The notes beneath the pieces are model-generated. The model did no database searches, was not told the origin of the DNA, and worked only from the letters and a program-made list of their open reading frames with translations. Below are positions 58,736-64,000 of a stretch of 64,000 nt of DNA, one piece after another. Both the position numbers and the translations under genes were made by a program. The DNA comes from Plicaturopsis crispa FD-325 SS-3 (lineage: Eukaryota; Basidiomycota; Agaricomycetes; Amylocorticiales; Amylocorticiaceae), in the NCBI GenBank assembly GCA_000827205.1, contig KN832561.1, forward strand, positions 992,005 through 1,056,004. The letters run 5' to 3'. How positions within the stretch are numbered: position 1 is the first letter of the stretch; each line of letters opens with the position of its first letter.

Positions 58736-61700
58736 TCATATAATCGACGTCTGCGGCTGCGACACCTGCGTCGTCTGGACCTGCTCCTCTAACACCTCTG
58801 TGATTGTCCGTATGGGCTCCCCCTTGATCACCTTCTTCACTTCCTCGAGGTCCAGTGTTTCGTGCTCTACGAGCGCGTGTGCTAACTAGATAACCGGGCA
58901 ACCAATGTTAGACTGTACATTGAAACGTGGACGAGCAGACGGCAACGTACCCGGTGCAGTTCTTCTTCCTTCTCCTTCAGAAGAGAGGTTACTCGGGTTT
59001 GCCCGTCCTTCACGAAGCTGGGCAGATGTTGGGTTTGAGTACTTTGCTGCTCCTGCCGATCACTGACGGACGTACCGTTTAATTTCTTCTTCGATTTCTT
59101 CTTGTTTGTGGGTGCTCATGTCTCCTTCGTGGAACACCGGCCCAACCTTCTCTGAAAATCCCCATCGCTGTTACGAAGGTACTTGTGAGAAAAGATACAC
59201 GGTAAGGGTCGCACAATGCTTACCTTCACCATCGCAGTGGCCGTGGATGTTGCATGCCTGATATCGGAGCTTGCCCCACTAGTGACATTTTCTGGCCCAT
59301 AGACTGACAAAGTGTGAGCACGGGCTTAGCAGAGAGAAATTACGATTGGCTTACTCAGCTCCTCTGCAACACGCCCACCCATGGACACGTCAATGTCCGC
59401 AAGGTATTCCTTCAACGAGACGGAGAGGCGGTCATTCTCAGGAAGTTGCGAGGTCTACCCGCAAATGGAATTGAATAACCGACGGTCATGATGTTAAGCA
59501 TAGGACATACCACTCCAAGAGCATGACCTCGGGGAACGCAGGTGACTTTGTGCAAAGGCATGGCACCATCGGTATACAGGGCCACTAACGCGTGTCCTCC
59601 CTTCGAAAGCAAGAAACCGTCAATACATATCGAGGGTAGATTCATAACGGCATACACACCTCGTGGTAAGCAGTCATCAACTTCACTTTTTCATCGATGT
59701 ACTGGCTCTTCCGTTCCGCGCCCATGATGATACGATCCTTAGCCCATTCGAAATGCTTCAACAAGACTTCTCTGCATTTCTCCTTGGAAGCCTGGATTGC
59801 CGCTTGGCTGCACGAGCGATGCGATTAATAAAGATAAGTGGGTGACTGAAAATTGCTTACTTGACCATGTTCTGGAGATCGGCACCGGAGAAGCCTGGGG
59901 TACCTCTCGCAATGACCATCGGGTCCACACCTTGGGGTCGCGAATATCAGCATCGTCATAGGACGCCGAAAACATAGAGATAGGCATACTCTTGCCAACG
60001 ACCACATCCTTCATATGGTGCTGTAGAATCTGTACACGTCCGCGGATGTCTGGAAGTGGAACCGCTATAATCCGGTCAAACCGTCCGGGCCGTACCAAAG
60101 CCCTAACAAGTATGACACTGAGCGCTGGTCTTCAAAGAACTGGCACAGACGACTCACTGGTCCAGACTTTCAGGGAAATTGGTAGCGGCGATGACAATGA
60201 CACCCTCCGTCTGCTGGAAGCCGTCCATTTCGACAAGCAGCTGGTTGAGCGTCTGTTTCATGTAGTGTTGGTCGCGGTGGCTGCGCTTCCCGCCGATGGC
60301 GTCGATCTCGTCAATGAAGATAATGGCGGGCTTCTTCTTCCGCGCCGACGAGAACAAGTCGCGGACGCGTTTCGCACCCACGCCCACGAACATTTCATCG
60401 AATTCGGAGCTGCAATATGTCTGAGATCAATCCTCTATAGATCGAGAGCATGGAGAGTCGTACCCAGATACGAAGAGGAAGGGCACGCCGGCCTCTCCAG
60501 CGACCGCTCTCGCGAGCATAGTCTTACCGGTACCGGGAGAGCCAGTGAGCAGGATACCCTTGGGGAGTTTACCTCCAAGAGTCGCGAACATTTCCGGGTT
60601 CCTCAGGAAATCTACGACGTCTTGAAGTTCCTATAGGTGCGAGGTAAGTGTCGTGCCACAAAACAGAGAAAACTGGACTGACAGTCTTGGCTTCGTCGAC
60701 TCCTTGGACATCACTGAACTTGACAGTTTTTCCTTCCGTAGGCTCAAATTGGGATTGCTGGGGCCCAGCTTTGAGGAGGCCAGAGTTCTCCAGAAGGACA
60801 GCAAGACCGACGAGGAGGACTAGTTGTAGGATGATGAACACTCTCGCCAATAAACCCATAGATGCATGTATAACTTACAGAACGCAGAGAGACCTGCAAT
60901 CACCACGAAGCGGACAACGCCCGGTACCCATGAGCCTTTCCCTATGCAAAGGATAAGTCCTGGTGCGCCACATAATTGAGAAGTATAAATCCAAACATAC
61001 GTTCACTGATAGTCACATGGATCGGATTTTCGCTAACACCTGAGCCTGAGCCTAAAGCCGCTGCCAGCTTAGCCATGTCTGCGCTTTGAGGCGCTGATGA
61101 CTTGTCGGCTTGTCCAGACAAGACTGCATTAGCAATTTCCTGACTCCGGGAGCGTGGAAGTGACGTAGAAACGTGTGGCGGAGAAGTTGCGGCAGACCCA
61201 GACGAGGGTGTCGAAGAGCTGTCTGACTGAGCTGGTATGCTAGATGCGACCGGTGCTGATGCGAGGAGGGAGTCGCGTCTGCGCGTCGCCGCCTCGACAG
61301 ATGATTCTAAGCCAGTCTTGGTGAGTGCCGTGAGGTAAAGCTGGAATGCCTGGTCGGAGTGTAGAAGAGGTGATGTAGGGTCCTATGGATGCACTCGTTA
61401 AGCACGGCGTATGGAGTAATTGAAAAGTTGACGCACGAATTCACACATTCTCTCCCACCGAGTGATAACCAAGTCGTATCCAGCCTTGACCTTGGTGTTC
61501 AGTAACGCCTGAAACAGGGTGATTTGCTTGAGCACATCATGAGGCGCCGAGTTCGCATCCGCCTCGATGCGAGAGATAGTGCCTATGATGTCCGGTGACG
61601 GGGCTGGTGTAGGCTTGATCCAGGAGTACGCAGAAGAGAGGGACAGCGCTCGGTGCGGTGACAGTGTTGGTGGATTACGGAAAGGCGAGGCATGAGATCC

Positions 61701-61915
61701 TATTCCGAGGTTGTGCAGAGCTAAAGTTGTCGGTCGGAGAGCAGAGAACGAGCGGATATTGGGACAAGATTTTGGCGGAAAGGGTGGATGGGCTGCGCGT
61801 AGTGAAACGCGCAATGCGCCCCATAACTGTGGAATATCATCAGCATTTTACTCGACGTTCAACAGAATAGAAAGCATAGAAAGGAAAGCAAACGTACAGC
61901 AGAGGACGGGTACAT
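58736..61915 (-). CDS. YME1: YME1, mitochondrial i-AAA protease (FtsH family)
   Basis: Inner-membrane ATP-dependent metalloprotease facing the intermembrane space. The start was placed at 61915: a six-codon exon (61898-61915, MYPSSA) splices to 61826 and keeps frame; no ATG exists in that frame within exon 2 upstream of [12 protein letters not shown]. Then come an Arg/Ser/Pro-rich leader, a linker rich in Ser ([15 protein letters not shown]), membrane spans ([34 protein letters not shown]), [15 protein letters not shown], Walker [21 protein letters not shown], pore loop [14 protein letters not shown], Walker [35 protein letters not shown], the zinc site [17 protein letters not shown] (split by an intron) and [14 protein letters not shown] with the third ligand. 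All catalytic residues are present. Ends SQPQTSII. Confidence 0.95.
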
Positions 61916-62039
61916 GCAGCAAAAAGCTGAGGGAGAGTGACTGGGAAAGCCGCGCGGTAGGCGGCAGCGGGAAGAGGTACCTCTGTAACTTACGTAAGAC
62001 CACGCCAGCTCCCGCCAACGCCTCTTGCTGCTGCGATCG
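61916..62039. promoter_or_regulatory. Bidirectional promoter, YME1 / GCIP-family gene
   Basis: 124 bp between divergent starts, the shortest shared promoter in the window. No TATA box. Confidence 0.5.
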
Positions 62040-63281
62040 ATGTCCGACAAGGAAAACGGTATGTTTTTATTCTGCAGACGCGACCGGTGCGCTGAACTTA
62101 TGGTTTTTAGCTGTGTTATGCCTCCGGGTAGCGTCAGAAAACTGCACGGCAGCTCTCTCGTCGCTCGCCTCGAGAAATCTCGGGCTCCATGAGCCCCGGC
62201 AGGACGCTGCGCCAGCTCTGGCTGTGATACAGCGGGATCTCCAATCCATATTATCGCTCATATATGCGTCGACGACGAAGCTCGCGCTGTCGCTGAAGCC
62301 TTCATCTCCAACTTACGCTGCATCGTTAACGCCCCTCAAAGACGTCACCGCACAAACTGCATCGCTGCTGCACTGCACCGGCTTATTCCAGCCTGAGGTC
62401 CACGGCGCTACGCTTATCAAAGAGGTCAACATCGCCGCTACCGATATCATCGAGGCTATCCGTGCGCTCGTGCAGACATTTTTGAGCCATACACAGACGC
62501 TTGAGCATCGCTATGCAGGAGGATCAGGGCAGGCGGGGGACGATTATATGATCAAGACCGGCACTGTACACGATTTAATCGATAAAGTGCGAGGAAGGAA
62601 TGGCATCTCGAAGGATAATCTAGAGGCCGTGCGCAAGAAATGGACAGAAGATAGAGCATCGCTGGATGACGGGTTCCGAGAAGTCGCGGAGATGGTTGAG
62701 GATGCAGAGGGCGACGATGAGGAGGACGCCATGATAGAGGACGATGGATGGGATGAGATCGGGCTCGGGTCTGGGATGAAGATGGACAAGGACGAGCTCG
62801 AACGGACAAAATCGGTACGTCTTTCCTCTCTTCACCCATGTTTATCCTAACGGTGGAGCAGGTGCACTCGTTGCTGCGTCTGACAACGCTTTTACACAAA
62901 CGAATACTTCTGGATATTTTATCCTCCACAACCCCACCGTCGTCAAACATCCTTTTTGATAGCCTTTTATCGCAGTCTGCTGCTCTGCTGGTCGCCTCCG
63001 ACGATCTCGTCTCCACTCTCTATACACCACAAAATCCCGCGTCCATCCGTGCCGAGTTGACCTCCTTCATCACCACCGTGGGTGCCCTCCAAAAAGTTCT
63101 GGAACCATTATTACCCGAGGCAACACTGGAACAACAACTGGGCGATCTCAGCGTTCAGTCACCCGGGACGAACGAGAAAAAGAAGAAGGACGTCGGAAAA
63201 TGGTTTCGTGTCTGTTTCTCCCAAATATCCAAGGCTGCCGACAGCTTCGGATCTGGCCTCGAAAGCAATGCAAAAAATTGA
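62040..63281 (+). CDS. GCIP-family (Grap2 and cyclin-D-interacting) helical protein
   Basis: Exons 62040-62058, 62111-62814 and 62862-63281 give 380 aa. It begins MSDKENAVLCLRVASENCTA and is helical almost throughout: LAVIQRDLQSILSLIYASTT, KLALSLKPSSPTYAASLTPL, KDVTAQTASLLHCTGLF, NIAATDIIEAIRALVQTFLS, then an acidic linker (DAEGDDEEDAMIEDDGWDEI), then VHSLLRLTTLLHKRILLDIL, FDSLLSQSAALLVASDDLVS and KKKKDVGKWFRVCFSQISKA. That order is typical of fungal proteins of the GCIP family, related to human CCNDBP1, a cyclin D1-binding helical bundle. The fungal role is not established. The first exon has only 19 nt. Confidence 0.78.
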
Positions 63282-63396
63282 AACTCCAGTGTTTGAGTGC
63301 TATGTGAAGTGATACAAGAAAAAAGGTATTCTGTCGTAAATCCTCTACACACTATCCTACAAGTGCCTGGGAGAAAGCGCCAGAGAGTGGGAAGGT

Positions 63397-64000
63397 TTAC
63401 CATTCGCCCTCAGTCCAGCCACCCTTGTCGCGAATGCCTCCTGCCCCACCAAGTTTTGTCTTGGCTTTCGACTTCCTGCCACCAAGCTCCTTGTACATCT
63501 CCCTCATTTCCACCTTGCCAGGCCGCGAAGCTACCTCGGTCTCTAGCTTCCACTGCTCTTCCTTGAGCTCACGCGGTGTCTGGTAGCCCGAGTGGGCCGG
63601 GGTCGAGTAGCCTGAACCGCGAGAGTATGGGGTAGAGGCATCCAGCCGTGGCGAACGGCTGATAGAATTCAAATATGTGGTGCGCTGGTGCAAAGAGTCA
63701 GCAGGTGAACATCGCTTTCCAAAGATGCTGTGCATACCCAATTCTGTTTAGATTCTCGTTTCGACCATTTTCCGGGCGGGAGACTTTCGTCGTGGAAGTT
63801 CTCCTTGCGGTAGTGCTGGAACCATACTGTGATCGTATTTAATTAAGGATATTTAGTGAGCACAGGCAGAGATATGAGCGTACTGTAGTTGAGCGTCTGG
63901 CTTTTCGCCCATTTCCGAGAGACTCTAGCGCATTTCGCCAGTTCAGATATTGTGAGCCGAGCAAAGATGCGTTGCGAGAGCTCGGTGGGAAACGCTTTGA
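63397..64000 (-). CDS. F-box protein, partial (N-terminus beyond the window)
   Basis: Runs off the right edge. From the edge inwards: FPTELSQRIFARLTISELAK and CARVSRKWAKSQTLNY, an F-box with its LP/FPxEL start and VSRxW end; then, after an intron, VWFQHYRKENFHDESLPPGK and WSKRESKQNW, then a last exon (63685-63397) with RTTYLNSISRSPRLDASTPY, Ser/Tyr-rich repeats, and KVEMREMYKELGGRKSKAKT up to GGWTEGEW and the stop. An F-box suggests a substrate adaptor for an SCF ubiquitin ligase. The C-terminal domain is short and unrecognised, not WD40 or LRR. Confidence 0.75.

Overview
This window reads as a gene-dense chromosomal segment of a filamentous basidiomycete fungus, probably an agaricomycete. 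About 28 protein genes fill 64 kb. Nearly all are cut by 40-70 bp GT-AG introns with CTAAC-like branch sites, several have micro-exons of 10-31 nt, and intergenic gaps are mostly 100-500 bp. The fungal character also shows in the gene content: a KRE2/MNT1 mannosyltransferase pair, a trifunctional C1-tetrahydrofolate synthase, a PNGase A-type amidase, a GH5 mannanase-like protein, and MYND/kelch proteins. Gene models below were spliced by eye, and the reading phase was checked across junctions wherever exon coordinates are given. No transposon, retroelement, CRISPR array or complete tRNA gene was recognised.

Layout. 1-1049: a tandem repeat carrying tRNA 5' halves. 1050-5219: a membrane coiled-coil protein and a CCCH zinc-finger/coiled-coil protein. 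5572-9509: two tandem GT15 mannosyltransferases. 9510-10858: a gap with exon-like remnants. 10859-13257: TOM40 and a lone ABC ATPase. 13359-15230: a possible micro-membrane protein and an unknown nuclear protein. 15459-21861: mitochondrial Phe-tRNA synthetase, mitochondrial GrpE and C1-THF synthase. 22135-24414: PNGase A-like amidase. 24946-28541: Pmp3-type protein and a four-finger C2H2 factor sharing a promoter. 28913-32433: fructose-1,6-bisphosphatase and an amidase. 33040-34412: Nur1-like nuclear-rim protein. 34683-40522: a MYND cluster (two divergent MYND-kelch paralogs plus a small MYND protein). 40948-43742: POP4 and a PTC7-type phosphatase, divergent. 43931-47023: dipeptidyl peptidase III. 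47519-49925: GH5-like protein lacking the usual catalytic glutamates. 50843-56152: Mgr3-like TPR protein and the XPD/Rad3 helicase. 56153-58735: a 2.6 kb gap with possible gene relics. 58736-63281: YME1 i-AAA protease and a GCIP-family protein, divergent. 63397-64000: the C-terminal part of an F-box protein.

Mitochondrial function is a recurrent theme: protein import (TOM40, Mge1), translation (FARS2/MSF1), one-carbon metabolism (C1-THF synthase, with a possible dual start), coenzyme Q regulation (PTC7) and inner-membrane quality control (YME1 and its adaptor Mgr3, 6 kb apart). Six divergent gene pairs are separated by only about 120-410 bp, so shared promoters are likely. The most unusual points are the tRNA-half tandem array, the conserved 10-nt micro-exon in the duplicated mannosyltransferases, the inverted MYND-kelch duplication, the probable GH5 pseudoenzyme, and the two genes with in-frame upstream starts that could give dual targeting.
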